A DNA stretch of 37,098 nt from Alistipes sp. (GCA_017654125.1 JAFNYX010000023.1:1-37098), one strand, 5' to 3'. Counted from the first letter of the stretch, positions 17,246 to 26,011 are shown. Made by a program: numbers and translations. The notes: a model not told the origin generated them from the letters alone.

Positions 17246-17370
17246 AAATTGCATTTTAGGCGTGGGTTTACAACGCTCGCCCTGATTGGAGGCGAAGGGT
17301 TGTACTCCTCGTACTACCCTTTGCCGACAAGATGGGTAGCGGCAGTAAACACCGCATAAAATCAATTTTT
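17246..17370. repeat. Intergenic repeat element, full copy 1
   Basis: The element is about 125 bases long. The outer ends are inverted (AAATTGCATTTTAG against CATAAAATCAATTT). Inside them come TTACAACGC and GCGGCAGTAA, again roughly inverted, and a 35-base central hairpin at 17291-17325. The core 17268-17348 has the same length (81 bases) as the core of copy 2 at 35684-35764 and matches it without gaps at about 67 of 81 positions by hand count. It ends at the tpiA stop codon. No coding capacity is seen. It resembles a small mobile palindromic element (REP or MITE type) but I do not recognise the family. Confidence 0.8.
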
Positions 17371-18124
17371 AGAAGCCTTTACCAATAGCAAGAAAATCCT
17401 CCGCCTTCAACGCTGCACCACCAATCAGACCGCCATCAACATCCTCTTTTGCGAAGATCTCGGCAGCGTTCGACGGCTTGCACGAACCACCGTAGAGAAT
17501 AGGACACTCCTCGGCAGCAGCACCAAACTTCGCACGAAGAACCTCGCGGATATATGCGTGAATCTCCTGTGCCTGCTCTGCGGTTGCAGTCTCACCCGTA
17601 CCGATAGCCCATACCGGCTCGTAAGCGATAACGAGCGATGCAAACTGCTCCTCTGTCAAGTTGTAAACAACCTCCTCAATCTGTGCCTTGCAAACTGCAA
17701 AGTGGTTACCAGCCTTGCGCTCATCCAAGCTCTCGCCTACGCAGTAGATTGGGGTAAGGCCGTTAGCGTATGCCTGTGCCATCTTCTTGTTCAACGACTC
17801 CGAAGTCTCGCCATAATACTGACGACGCTCCGAGTGGCCAAGGATAACATACTTACAACCGAGAGCCGCAATCATCGACGCAGCAACCTCACCGGTATAA
17901 GCGCCCTTTGGCTCGGTAGCACAATCCTGTGCACCGACAGCGATGTCCGAACCCTTAACTGCCTCAACAACCTGTGCAATGTGGGTGAATGGAGGACAAA
18001 CGATAAAGTTTACGCACGAGCAAACCTCACCGCGACCTGCTACTACGTTCTTTGCCAACTCAACGCCCTCGGCAGGAAGCGTATTCATCTTCCAGTTGCC
18101 GGCTACGATTTTCTTTCTTGCCAT
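17369..18124 (-). CDS. tpiA: Triosephosphate isomerase
   Basis: TpiA interconverts dihydroxyacetone phosphate and glyceraldehyde 3-phosphate in glycolysis and gluconeogenesis. The 251-residue length is typical. The start MARKKIVAGNWKMN carries catalytic Lys12. Electrophilic His97 is in VILGHSERR, catalytic Glu169 in AYEPVWAIGTG, and the phosphate-binding loop YGGSCKPSNA is near the C-terminus. It starts 42 bases after lysS on the same strand and has no promoter of its own that I can see, so it probably rides on the lysS transcript. No classical terminator follows; instead the intergenic repeat begins at its stop codon. Confidence 0.98.
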   Translation of the reverse strand: MARKKIVAGNWKMNTLPAEGVELAKNVVAGRGEVCSCVNFIVCPPFTHIAQVVEAVKGSDIAVGAQDCATEPKGAYTGEVAASMIAALGCKYVILGHSERRQYYGETSESLNKKMAQAYANGLTPIYCVGESLDERKAGNHFAVCKAQIEEVVYNLTEEQFASLVIAYEPVWAIGTGETATAEQAQEIHAYIREVLRAKFGAAAEECPILYGGSCKPSNAAEIFAKEDVDGGLIGGAALKAEDFLAIGKGF

Positions 18125-18166
18125 AATTTTCTGATATTTAATTTAAGTTTAACTGTTTTTTCTTCG

Positions 18167-19894
18167 TTACTCCTTCTTCGCCTCAATCCACGCCTTAATT
18201 TCGGCGGTAGGCAGGCCCAACTTATTCTTCTTGTTGAAACCACACATATCGTTAAAGAGTTTCATACCACCCGACTTCGCGGTATTGGCGAATGCCTCCA
18301 ACGTGATGTAGCCCATCTTCTGAATGACAGCCACCCACTCGGCCGGAACGCCCGCCTCAACATACACCTGCTCGTCGTCTGCCACGACCTTCTTCTCCGG
18401 ACGCATCGTCGGGAAGAACAACACATCCTGAATCGACGACTGGCCTGTCATGAACATCGTCAGACGGTCGATACCCATACCCATACCCGAGCAGTTAGGC
18501 ATACCGTACTCCAACGCACGAACAAAATCCATATCGATAAACATCGCCTCGTCGTCGCCACGCTCCGACAGACGCATCTGCTCCTGGAAACGCTCCAACT
18601 GGTCGATCGGGTCATTGAGCTCCGAGTAGGCGTTGCACAACTCCTTGCCCGCAACGAACAACTCGAAACGCTCGGTCAAATCCTCATTATCGCGGTGACG
18701 CTTACACAGCGGCGACATCTCAATCGGATAGTCGCAGATGAAGGTCGGCTGCACCAAATCCGGCTCGCAATACTGGCCAAAGATGGCATCAATCAACTTG
18801 CCCTTACCCATCGTGTCGTCCACCTCAACATTCAAGCGGGCACACGCCTCGCGCAACTGCGCCTCATCCTGACCCGTAATATCGTAGCCCGTTTTTTCGC
18901 GAATGGCATCGGTCATCGTCAGACGACGGAACGGAGCTTTGAACGAAATCTGCTTGCCGTCAATCTCGACCTCCGTCGTACCGTTTACGGCCAAAGCAAT
19001 ACGTTCCAACATATTCTCCGTAAACTCCATCATCCAGCGGTAGTCCTTGTATGCGATATAAATCTCCATACACGTAAACTCCGGATTGTGCGTACGGTCC
19101 ATACCTTCGTTACGGAAGTTTTTACCAAACTCATACACGCCATCGAAACCACCGACAATCAAACGCTTCAAGTACAACTCCGTAGCAATTCGCATATAGA
19201 AGTCGATATCGAGGGCGTTATGATGCGTAATGAACGGACGCGCCGAAGCACCACCCGGAATCGGTTGCAAAATCGGAGTCTCTACCTCCAAACAGCCGTG
19301 CTCGTTGAAGTATTCGCGCATCGTCGAGATAATCTTTGCACGCTTTGCGAACACATCGCGCACCTTCGGATTTACGACCAAATCGACATAACGCTGACGA
19401 TAGCGCACCTCCGGGTCGGTCAACGCATCGAACTGCTGGCCATCCTTCTCCTTAACGATTGGCAACGGACGAATCGACTTCGAGAGAACGGTAAACTTGC
19501 GACAGTGTACCGACAATTCGCCCGTATTGGTGCGGAACGCAAAGCCCTCGATGCCGATAAAATCACCGATATCGAGCAACTTCTTGAATACGGTGTTATA
19601 GAGCGTAGGGTCGCCCTCCGGACACACATCATCGCGGCGGATATACACCTGAATACGTCCCGTATGGTCCTGCAACTCGAAGAACGATGCACTACCCATA
19701 ATACGACGGCTCATCATACGGCCGGCGATGGTTACCGCCTGATACTTTTCAGGCGCGGCATCGAACTGCTCGGCCAACTCGCGAGCCGATGCACTTACAT
19801 CAAAACGCTCTGCCGGATAAGGGTTGATACCAAGGTCGCGCAACGCTTTGAGTGATTGGCGTCGCAGTTGTTCCTGTTCACTGAGATGTTCCAT
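18167..19894 (-). CDS. lysS: Lysyl-tRNA synthetase, class II, with C-terminal extension
   Basis: LysS charges tRNA-Lys. The 575-residue protein has an N-terminal OB-fold (about 50-150; [20 protein letters not shown], then IQVYIRRDD), motif 1 with [19 protein letters not shown], motif 2 with [20 protein letters not shown] and motif 3 [14 protein letters not shown]. The Escherichia coli enzyme stops soon after motif 3 (RPEKK here, near 500). This one continues for about 70 residues ([17 protein letters not shown], ending IEAKKE) that look like a small helical domain. Its role is unknown to me. It precedes tpiA. A -7 element lies in the gap upstream, though read-through from the phosphatase genes is also possible. 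Confidence 0.97.
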   Translation of the reverse strand: MEHLSEQEQLRRQSLKALRDLGINPYPAERFDVSASARELAEQFDAAPEKYQAVTIAGRMMSRRIMGSASFFELQDHTGRIQVYIRRDDVCPEGDPTLYNTVFKKLLDIGDFIGIEGFAFRTNTGELSVHCRKFTVLSKSIRPLPIVKEKDGQQFDALTDPEVRYRQRYVDLVVNPKVRDVFAKRAKIISTMREYFNEHGCLEVETPILQPIPGGASARPFITHHNALDIDFYMRIATELYLKRLIVGGFDGVYEFGKNFRNEGMDRTHNPEFTCMEIYIAYKDYRWMMEFTENMLERIALAVNGTTEVEIDGKQISFKAPFRRLTMTDAIREKTGYDITGQDEAQLREACARLNVEVDDTMGKGKLIDAIFGQYCEPDLVQPTFICDYPIEMSPLCKRHRDNEDLTERFELFVAGKELCNAYSELNDPIDQLERFQEQMRLSERGDDEAMFIDMDFVRALEYGMPNCSGMGMGIDRLTMFMTGQSSIQDVLFFPTMRPEKKVVADDEQVYVEAGVPAEWVAVIQKMGYITLEAFANTAKSGGMKLFNDMCGFNKKNKLGLPTAEIKAWIEAKKE

Positions 19895-19956
19895 ATATTT
19901 CGTTGTTTTTTTGTATTTCGTTCAAAAGAGTGTGCGCACTCCAAAAAAAGCGCGTG

Positions 19957-19964
19957 CAAAGATA
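19957..19964 (-). promoter_or_regulatory. -7 element for lysS-tpiA
   Basis: TATCTTTG on the minus strand matches TAnnTTTG and stands in the 76-base gap between the PAP2 gene and lysS. A TTG at the -33 position is not found. The leader would be about 60 bases. Confidence 0.5.
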
Positions 19965-19970
19965 CGCTAT

Positions 19971-20579
19971 TTAGCGTAATTTTTCCACTACTGCGGCCAA
20001 TTTTTTCCACAGAATATACATTCCGCCACCCGAAACGACTCCCACAGCAACGCCCAAAGCCAAATCCAGCGGGAAATGACACGCCAAATAGATACGCGAA
20101 TAGCAGATAAGAAGCGTCACCGCCACAATAAACCACGTGTACCAACGCCGACCGATTGCCAGTGCCGACATCAGAGCCATAGCCGCCACGGTTGCCGCAT
20201 GTGCCGAAACCGTACCATATGGACCATGGGCATACGACGGAACGTGAGCCAAATCGCGCACCGCACTATGGAACATCGGTCGATGACGTGCCGGGAAGTC
20301 GGCCCACAGATTTTTCAGCAGACCCGAATGTTTGAATATACCGCACAGCATATCCGCCACACCCATTGCCAGCACCAGACACAAGGCAAAGGTCAGCACC
20401 CCTCGCCAACCATAGCGATGCCAAACGGCATAGAGGATAAAGCAGTAGAGCGGAATCCACATCGCCGCACCCGAAATCGTCTCCATCACGATATCCATCG
20501 CCACACCGCCATCGAAATTCAGCCACACGAACAAGCGTTCGTTCAGAGTCAAGTCGTTTACCACATCAATTGTCTCCAT
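19971..20579 (-). CDS. PAP2-family membrane phosphatase
   Basis: PAP2 enzymes dephosphorylate lipid phosphates such as undecaprenyl diphosphate or phosphatidylglycerol phosphate at the outer face of the membrane. The 202-residue protein has about five hydrophobic spans. The acid phosphatase motifs are readable: RHRP at 98-101 (the upstream Lys of the first motif is not in standard register), SAH at 125-127 replacing the usual SGH, and SRIYLACHFPLD at 161-172 with the nucleophile His168 and Asp172. It lies 48 bases downstream of the alkaline phosphatase gene, so the two phosphatases are probably cotranscribed. The substrate is not clear; recycling of the undecaprenyl carrier is the commonest role of this type. 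Confidence 0.88.
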   Translation of the reverse strand: METIDVVNDLTLNERLFVWLNFDGGVAMDIVMETISGAAMWIPLYCFILYAVWHRYGWRGVLTFALCLVLAMGVADMLCGIFKHSGLLKNLWADFPARHRPMFHSAVRDLAHVPSYAHGPYGTVSAHAATVAAMALMSALAIGRRWYTWFIVAVTLLICYSRIYLACHFPLDLALGVAVGVVSGGGMYILWKKLAAVVEKLR

Positions 20580-20627
20580 ATATTTACCTTCTATATTGCC
20601 AAGTGTTTACATATTACCCCGAAAAAA

Positions 20628-22067
20628 CTATTTCAGCGAACAGCCCATAGCCTCGGCAATCTTCTTCGGAATATCCGTATTATCGAAGCACTCCAAGAAA
20701 CGCTCGTAGCCGACACCCTTAACAAAGAGCGGCACGTGGGCTCCCGTATGCGACATTCCGATCCAATTCACATAAGCGCGCTTATTTAAGATTCGCACTG
20801 CCTCAACAGCCATCTTTTCGTTACTCGTATAGAGGCCAACCACTTTATCACCCTCGGGCAGAAAATTCTCGCGGAAGGTGCGACGCAGCGTTGCCTCATC
20901 CTTCTTACGCAACGTGACATGGGACCAAAAACCGAGATATTCGCGCAACAACTGCTCCATATCCTCCCACGACACGCGGCCCGATTCGCGCATATGTTGC
21001 ATCTTGGATGTCAGTTGCTCCTGCGAGGTGCGCTGAAATGCCAGACGCTCCATATTCATCTTGTACTTCGAATATCCGACAGCCATACCACCTGTCTCGT
21101 GATCAGCCGTAACAACAATAAGCGTCTGCTCGGGATGACGCTCGGCAAACTCCAAAGCGAGTGCCACCGAGCGAGAAAAATCGTTTATCTCCTCGAATGT
21201 CGTCACGGCATCGTTATCGTGGCAAGCATAGTCTATATGACCACCCTCAACCATCAACATAAAGCCATCGCGACCCGCCTCACGCTCCAAATACCGAATG
21301 GCAGCACGCGTATAATCGACAATCGTCGGATCGGTCGCCGTACGGTCGGTCGCAAAACGCAACGCCTTGCGAGAGAGCGAATCGGAGAGCAGCATCACAC
21401 GCTTGCCACGTACCCCTGCCGCAATATCGGCACTCTGCACAACCTCCATACCTGCCGTGCGGGCCTGCTCTGCGATGTCGGCCGCCTTCAAGCCACTCTT
21501 GCTACGCGAAAGGATGGTCGATGATGCAACGAAATCGACATTGCCCTCGATAAGACGGTCGATGATATAGTTGTATTCGCTACGCTTTTTACAGTGGGCA
21601 TAGAACGCGCTCGGCGTTGCGTGGTTGATAGCCACATTTGAGCACAAACCGACGAGCATTCCTTGCTCCTTTGCCAACTCCGTAATACTCTTTTTCGCCA
21701 CTCCTTCGGCATCCACGCCAAGCGAGCCATTATTGGTCTTCACTCCGCACGCCAATGCCGTCGCAGCTGCTGCCGAGTCGGTCACCAAGCTCGAAGCCGA
21801 GTGTGTCGTGACAAACGAATGAATCGGAAATCGCGTAAACGACAACCGTCCTTCGTCGGCCATCTCCGGATGCACTTTGGCATTATATAACTCCGTACCC
21901 AGCAGATGATTGAGACCCAAGCCATCGCCTATAAAATAGAATACATATTTGGCATTCTGCTGTCGGCCACGCGGCGCTCCAAAGCCGATTGTCGGCACGA
22001 GAATCATCAACAGCGCGAGAGCAACTATCACGCGACGCAGCGAGAGGTATTTCATCGTTTTTTTCAT
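20628..22067 (-). CDS. Alkaline phosphatase, exported
   Basis: Alkaline phosphatases hydrolyse phosphomonoesters in the periplasm. The product of 479 residues from the ATG ending at 22067 begins with a basic stretch and a hydrophobic segment (VIVALALLMILVPTIGFGA), a signal peptide. Metal and active-site motifs are clear: FIGDGLG with Asp48, VTDSAAAATAL with the nucleophile Ser98, VEGGHIDYACHDND, TADHETGGM and HTGAHVPLFVKG near the end. An in-frame ATG ending at 22100 would add 11 residues; I prefer the shorter form because its N-terminus fits a signal peptide better. It lies between the zinc peptidase and PAP2 genes with gaps of 47 and 48 bases. No pho-box style control is visible. Confidence 0.93.
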   Translation of the reverse strand: MKKTMKYLSLRRVIVALALLMILVPTIGFGAPRGRQQNAKYVFYFIGDGLGLNHLLGTELYNAKVHPEMADEGRLSFTRFPIHSFVTTHSASSLVTDSAAAATALACGVKTNNGSLGVDAEGVAKKSITELAKEQGMLVGLCSNVAINHATPSAFYAHCKKRSEYNYIIDRLIEGNVDFVASSTILSRSKSGLKAADIAEQARTAGMEVVQSADIAAGVRGKRVMLLSDSLSRKALRFATDRTATDPTIVDYTRAAIRYLEREAGRDGFMLMVEGGHIDYACHDNDAVTTFEEINDFSRSVALALEFAERHPEQTLIVVTADHETGGMAVGYSKYKMNMERLAFQRTSQEQLTSKMQHMRESGRVSWEDMEQLLREYLGFWSHVTLRKKDEATLRRTFRENFLPEGDKVVGLYTSNEKMAVEAVRILNKRAYVNWIGMSHTGAHVPLFVKGVGYERFLECFDNTDIPKKIAEAMGCSLK

Positions 22068-22114
22068 TTTATTCCGTTTAAGGGTTTCTATTGCTGACAT
22101 ATTTGCTCGGTCGT

Positions 22115-22864
22115 CTAATTGCGACGATTGTTAATGAGCGTAATATAGTAGAGAATCGAGGCAATAGCCGAGAGTGCAGCCACGAGATAGGTACGCGCAG
22201 CCCAACGCAACGATGTGCGAGCACCCTCCACCTCCTCACCCGAGAGCGTACGACTCGACTCCAACCACGCCAACGCTCGCTGCGAAGCATTATACTCGAC
22301 CGGAAGTGTCACTATTGAGAAGAGAGCCGACATGGCCATCAATCCGACACCAATCCAGCAGAGTGTCGTACTCTGTGTCGATGCCGTCATAATCAGACCA
22401 ATCATAATCACCCACGTTGCAATGCGCGACGAGAAGTTCACCACCGGCACCAATGCCGAGCGCAGACGTAACGGCGCATATCCCTCGGCGTGCTGAATGG
22501 CATGGCCACACTCGTGGCAAGCGACGGCCGCCGCCGCTATCGAGCGACCCGAATAGACCTCGTCCGAGAGATTTACGGTCATCGTTGCAGGATTGAAATG
22601 GTCGGTGAGCGAACCGCCGACATGCGTGATTCGCACGTTATAGATATTGTGTTCGTGCAACATTCGCTCGGCAATCTCCGCACCGGTCATTCCGCCCGGA
22701 AGCGGCTCACGCGAGTACTTCGCAAAGACCGAACGCAGACGCGCCTGAACAATGAAACCGACTATGGCTATGATGATTATCATCACAAAAGCCTCGGAGG
22801 TGGTGAGGTTATACATCACATCGTTTTGTGCAGCATAGCCCGACTGTAAAAGTGTTACAAACAT
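22115..22864 (-). CDS. Membrane-bound zinc metallopeptidase (YugP-like)
   Basis: The 249-residue protein has one N-terminal hydrophobic span (about 25-40), the zinc-binding HECGH at 117-121 in VACHECGHAIQH, and three hydrophobic segments further on (around VVNFSSRIATWVIMIGLIM, IGVGLMAMSALFSIV and the C-terminal YLVAALSAIASILYYI). The sequence HFNPATMTVNLSDEVYSG before the active site is typical of the YugP/Zn_peptidase_2 family (PF04298). Its physiological substrate is unknown; protein quality control in the membrane is a common guess. It heads the minus-strand run with alkaline phosphatase, PAP2, lysS and tpiA, and is divergent from the deaminase gene. Confidence 0.87.
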   Translation of the reverse strand: MFVTLLQSGYAAQNDVMYNLTTSEAFVMIIIIAIVGFIVQARLRSVFAKYSREPLPGGMTGAEIAERMLHEHNIYNVRITHVGGSLTDHFNPATMTVNLSDEVYSGRSIAAAAVACHECGHAIQHAEGYAPLRLRSALVPVVNFSSRIATWVIMIGLIMTASTQSTTLCWIGVGLMAMSALFSIVTLPVEYNASQRALAWLESSRTLSGEEVEGARTSLRWAARTYLVAALSAIASILYYITLINNRRN

Positions 22865-22906
22865 CTTTTTTATACGTTTTTATTCGTTATTACGTTATAA
22901 TGACGG

Positions 22907-22939
22907 ACAAATGTAAGAAAAATTGTGTAAATTTGCCAA
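22907..22939 (-). promoter_or_regulatory. Promoter for the zinc peptidase-phosphatase run
   Basis: On the minus strand TTG (22939-22937) and TACATTTG (22914-22907) are 22 bases apart. The element overlaps the divergent plus-strand promoter, so the two may compete. The leader to the ATG ending at 22864 would be about 35 bases. Confidence 0.55.
22928..22935 (+). promoter_or_regulatory. -7 element for the deaminase operon
   Basis: TAAATTTG matches TAnnTTTG, about 54 bases before the ATG at 22990. No TTG is seen at the correct -33 distance. It lies inside the spacer of the divergent minus-strand promoter. Confidence 0.45.
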
Positions 22940-22989
22940 TAATTGTGCTTGCATGATGAGCACTTACAAACAAATATTTTTTGACCTTT

Positions 22990-23493
22990 ATGAAACAAGC
23001 AACATTACGCACCATTTCGTTCACCGCTGACGACGAACGCTTTATGCAGATGGCAATCGACCTCTCGATTGAGAATGTCGCCTCCGGAGGTGGCCCATTC
23101 GGCGCCGTCATTGTTCGCGACGGCGAGATTGTTGCAACGGGCACCAACCGAGTAACGGCATCGTGTGACCCAACCGCTCATGCCGAGGTAAGTGCCATTC
23201 GTGCCGCATGCTCGCGCCTTGGCACCTTCAAATTGGAGGGATGTGTCATCTACACCTCCTGCGAACCATGTCCGATGTGCCTGAGCGCGATATATTGGGC
23301 CGGTCTCGAACGTATATACTACGGCAACACCAAAGCCGATGCCAAAGCCATCGACTTCGACGACTCGTTCATATACGACCAGATCGCACTCGACTACTCC
23401 GAGCGTTCGATTCCGTGCCACAACTTTATGCGCGACGAGGCGTTGGAGGGTTTTCGTGCATGGACCGAGAAGGAGGACAAGATTCTGTACTAA
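22990..23493 (+). CDS. Nucleoside/guanine deaminase (CDA-fold)
   Basis: This enzyme belongs to the zinc-dependent cytidine/deoxycytidylate deaminase superfamily. The 167-residue protein has the zinc-binding and proton-shuttle motif HAE at 64-66 and PCPMC at 93-97 (ligands His64, Cys94, Cys97). The C-terminal part with FIYDQIALDYSER and the final WTEKEDKILY resembles Bacillus subtilis guanine deaminase (GuaD), whose C-terminus completes the active site of the neighbouring subunit. It lacks the features of the tRNA adenosine deaminase TadA. Guanine to xanthine is the likely reaction, but other purines are possible. I start at the ATG at 22990, not at a TTG three codons upstream. The permease gene follows after 27 bases. 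Confidence 0.87.
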   Translation: MKQATLRTISFTADDERFMQMAIDLSIENVASGGGPFGAVIVRDGEIVATGTNRVTASCDPTAHAEVSAIRAACSRLGTFKLEGCVIYTSCEPCPMCLSAIYWAGLERIYYGNTKADAKAIDFDDSFIYDQIALDYSERSIPCHNFMRDEALEGFRAWTEKEDKILY

Positions 23494-23520
23494 AACCGGC
23501 AAATACTCAACCCCGACACA

Positions 23521-24753
23521 ATGAACACCCCTCTGCTACTCGCCCGACGAACGGCTGGCAACTCATCGCCCACACAAAGGGTGATGACACATATTGCCAC
23601 GCTCGCCGTTGCGGTAAGCATCTGCGTCATGGTCATCACGCTTGCCGTTGTTGGAGGCTTCAAGCAGGAGATGACAAAGATTGTGGGGGCAACATCGGCC
23701 GAAATTACACTCACCGATTCGCGTTCGCTCAATGCAACCTTCGGACGACCCATCTCCGACGTCGAGCAGCTACTCGCACTCGTTCGTTCGACCGAGGGAT
23801 GTCTCACCGCCGAGCCATACGTTTCTCGCGGAGGCGTCATCCGTTCGGAGAGTGGCGTCGCGGCTATAATGTTGAAGGGCGTAACGACAGGCAGTACAGC
23901 AGAGCGATTCGCGGGGCTTATCGACGAGGGCGAATTTCCAATCTTTGGCGAACAACGACGTAAAGAGTTATTCATTGCTCGACAAACGGCCGATGCACTC
24001 GGCGTGCGTGTTGGCGAGCGCGTAGAGTTGCTCTTTATGAGCGACGAACGCACGCCGCGCCGTGAACTATTCAAGGTCTGCGGAATCTACACCATCGGAG
24101 GTAACGAGGATGTGGCACTTGCCATCACCAACCTGCGCAACGTGCGAAAAATCAATGGTTGGGACGAGTCACAAATCTCCGGCATAGAGATTACGACCGA
24201 CGGTAGCCAACCAATCTCCGTGGTTACCGACACACTCAACCAGCGACTCATCTACGAGTACGAAGGCGAAGAGGATGTCTCGGCTATTGACGTACGCGAA
24301 CTCTATTCACACATCTTCTCATGGCTCGAAACACACGACGTCAATGCAGCGGTAATTGCAACGATAATGTTCATCGTGACGCTCTTCAATATGGTTACCA
24401 CGATATTGGTTCTCGTTTTGGAGCGTACGCGAATGGTCGGTGTGTTGAAAAGTATGGGAATGTGCAACGGTGCTGTTCGACGCATATTTTTATATCGTGC
24501 AGCAATGATTATCGGCAGAGGTTTGCTTGCCGGCAATGTCGTAGGTATTGCGCTCGTCGCCATACAGCTCACGACCTCTGTCGTAAAACTCGACAGCGCG
24601 GCCTACTACGTCAGTAGCGTACCTGTCGTGCTCGACGCTTGGAACATTGTCGCCATAAACATTATCTTTGCCGTGGCAATACTGCTCCTGCTCTATGCAG
24701 CAACAGCAATCATATCGCGCATATCGCCGGCAGAGGCAGTAAAATATGAATAA
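23521..24753 (+). CDS. FtsX/LolE-like ABC transporter permease
   Basis: The 410-residue protein has the layout of LolC/LolE permeases, which release lipoproteins from the inner membrane: a first span (about 24-46) and a long periplasmic domain (about 50-275) with FARQ-like IARQTADALGVRVGERVEL. Three C-terminal spans follow, starting with AAVIATIMFIVTLFNMVTTI. The cytosolic coupling stretch ERTRMVGVLKSMGMCNGAVRRIF between spans two and three is the family hallmark. No ATPase (lolD) is beside it; in Bacteroidota lolD-like genes are often elsewhere. It lies between the deaminase gene and menG, and overlaps menG by eight bases. Lipoprotein sorting is the most likely role, inferred from the family. 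Confidence 0.88.
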   Translation: MNTPLLLARRTAGNSSPTQRVMTHIATLAVAVSICVMVITLAVVGGFKQEMTKIVGATSAEITLTDSRSLNATFGRPISDVEQLLALVRSTEGCLTAEPYVSRGGVIRSESGVAAIMLKGVTTGSTAERFAGLIDEGEFPIFGEQRRKELFIARQTADALGVRVGERVELLFMSDERTPRRELFKVCGIYTIGGNEDVALAITNLRNVRKINGWDESQISGIEITTDGSQPISVVTDTLNQRLIYEYEGEEDVSAIDVRELYSHIFSWLETHDVNAAVIATIMFIVTLFNMVTTILVLVLERTRMVGVLKSMGMCNGAVRRIFLYRAAMIIGRGLLAGNVVGIALVAIQLTTSVVKLDSAAYYVSSVPVVLDAWNIVAINIIFAVAILLLLYAATAIISRISPAEAVKYE

Positions 24754-25489
24754 ACGAAGTAAAACTATGAATAATAATACAGAACAACAGCGTACTCGCG
24801 AGCGCGTAAAACGCATGTTCGACGACATTGCGCCGACATACGACCGACTCAACCACATACTCTCGCTCTCAATCGACCGTCTGTGGCGCAAACGCGTCGT
24901 GCGCATCGTGCGTCGTGCCAATGCCAAACGTATTCTCGACATGGCAACCGGAACAGGCGATTTGGCTATCGCCATGGCTCGCAACATCAAAGAGGCGACG
25001 GTGCTCGGTGCCGACCTCTCGCCCGAAATGCTCGAAGTGGCCAAACAAAAAGTGACCCGCGCCGGGCTTACGGAACGAATTTCGCTTACGGAGTGTGATG
25101 CAGAGCACGTTACATTGCCCGACGAGAGTGTCGATGCCGTAACGGTAGCGTTCGGCGTACGCAACTTCGAGAATCGTGAGGCGTGTCTTCGAGAGTTGGT
25201 GCGCGTAATCCGTCCGGGCGGAATGCTCGTTGTGTTGGAATTTTCCAATCCGCGGAATGCTCTGATTGGATGGTTCTACCGCATCTATTCGCACAAGATA
25301 CTGCCGGCTATCGGCGGCGCAATTTCGCACAACCGCAACGCATACCAATATCTGCCCGAATCGGTCGATACATTTCCTACTCCGGAAGAGTTTATGAAGA
25401 TGCTCTGTGGTGCAGGACTCACCGCACCGAAGGCACGCAGCCAAAGTTTCGGAATCGCCCAAATATACACCGCCCAAAAACCCGAATAA
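24746..25489 (+). CDS. menG: Demethylmenaquinone methyltransferase
   Basis: MenG (UbiE family) methylates demethylmenaquinone, the last step of menaquinone synthesis. The 247-residue product has the conserved N-terminus VKRMFDDIAPTYDRLNHILS, SAM-binding motif I DMATGTGDLA (65-74), the acidic residue of motif II in GADLSPEML, and the family stretch FGVRNFENREACLRELVRVIRPGG. Bacteroidota respire with menaquinone, so menG is preferred over ubiE. The start overlaps the end of the permease gene by eight bases; a second ATG at 24767 gives a protein seven residues shorter and is equally plausible. A lipoprotein gene follows two bases after the stop. No other men genes are nearby. Confidence 0.95.
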   Translation: MNKRSKTMNNNTEQQRTRERVKRMFDDIAPTYDRLNHILSLSIDRLWRKRVVRIVRRANAKRILDMATGTGDLAIAMARNIKEATVLGADLSPEMLEVAKQKVTRAGLTERISLTECDAEHVTLPDESVDAVTVAFGVRNFENREACLRELVRVIRPGGMLVVLEFSNPRNALIGWFYRIYSHKILPAIGGAISHNRNAYQYLPESVDTFPTPEEFMKMLCGAGLTAPKARSQSFGIAQIYTAQKPE

Positions 25490-25491
25490 TT

Positions 25492-26007
25492 ATGAAACAT
25501 ATTTCGGCCATACTCCGCATCGCTATCATCACACTCTTGATTGCACTCGGCACCACGAGTTGTAACAAACAACGCGTGCGCGAGCGAGTAATGAATAAGG
25601 TGGGTATCGAAGCACTCGAAAACATCTCCGGCTCGATGGCAGAAGGTTGGCACATCACACTTCGCATCAAGAACGAGACGGCATACTCGCCAACTATTTC
25701 AAACGGTTTGGGCGACATTTTCTTCGAGGGCAGCAAGGTCGCTACACTGCGTCTGATGGAGCCGGTACGCATACCTCAACGCCAAACCTCGTCGGTCGTG
25801 GTTCCCATTGCGCTCTCGGTCAGCAATCCACTGAAAGCCATATCGCTTGCCATGCGACTCGGCCAAAAGAACGTGCGCGGCATAGAGATTTCGCTCGCGG
25901 CGACTATCGAGCTTGCCGGTCAAAAGCGAAATATCGTCATCGAACGTATGGCGGCCGATGCACTGCTCGGAAAACTCGGCTACTCACTCGAACAAAAACA
26001 ACAATAA
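25492..26007 (+). CDS. Putative lipoprotein, possible LEA-type domain
   Basis: The 171-residue product has a signal peptide ending in LGTTSC, with the predicted lipidated Cys24. The rest has no catalytic motif that I recognise. The alternation of short beta-like stretches (EGWHITLRIKNETAYSP, SSVVVPIALSVSNPLKAI, GIEISLAATIELAGQKRNIVIER) is reminiscent of LEA type 2 (WHy) domains found in many Bacteroidota lipoproteins, but this is a weak resemblance. It starts two bases after menG and ends four bases before the SPOR-like gene, so the three are one transcript. The function is unknown; it is probably anchored in the inner or outer membrane facing the periplasm. Confidence 0.8.
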   Translation: MKHISAILRIAIITLLIALGTTSCNKQRVRERVMNKVGIEALENISGSMAEGWHITLRIKNETAYSPTISNGLGDIFFEGSKVATLRLMEPVRIPQRQTSSVVVPIALSVSNPLKAISLAMRLGQKNVRGIEISLAATIELAGQKRNIVIERMAADALLGKLGYSLEQKQQ

Positions 26008-26011
26008 GACA

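Noticed and set aside
17022..17368. CRISPR array or tRNA gene in the repeat-rich gap
   Set aside because: Repeats are not regularly spaced units of 25-40 bases, and no cloverleaf or CCA end can be drawn.
17558..19855. 765-codon plus-strand frame spanning tpiA and lysS antisense
   Set aside because: It crosses two real genes and their gap; low-complexity composition typical of antisense translation.
22068..22100. Upstream ATG of the alkaline phosphatase gene
   Set aside because: It adds 11 residues before an already basic signal-peptide N-terminus; kept only as an alternative start.
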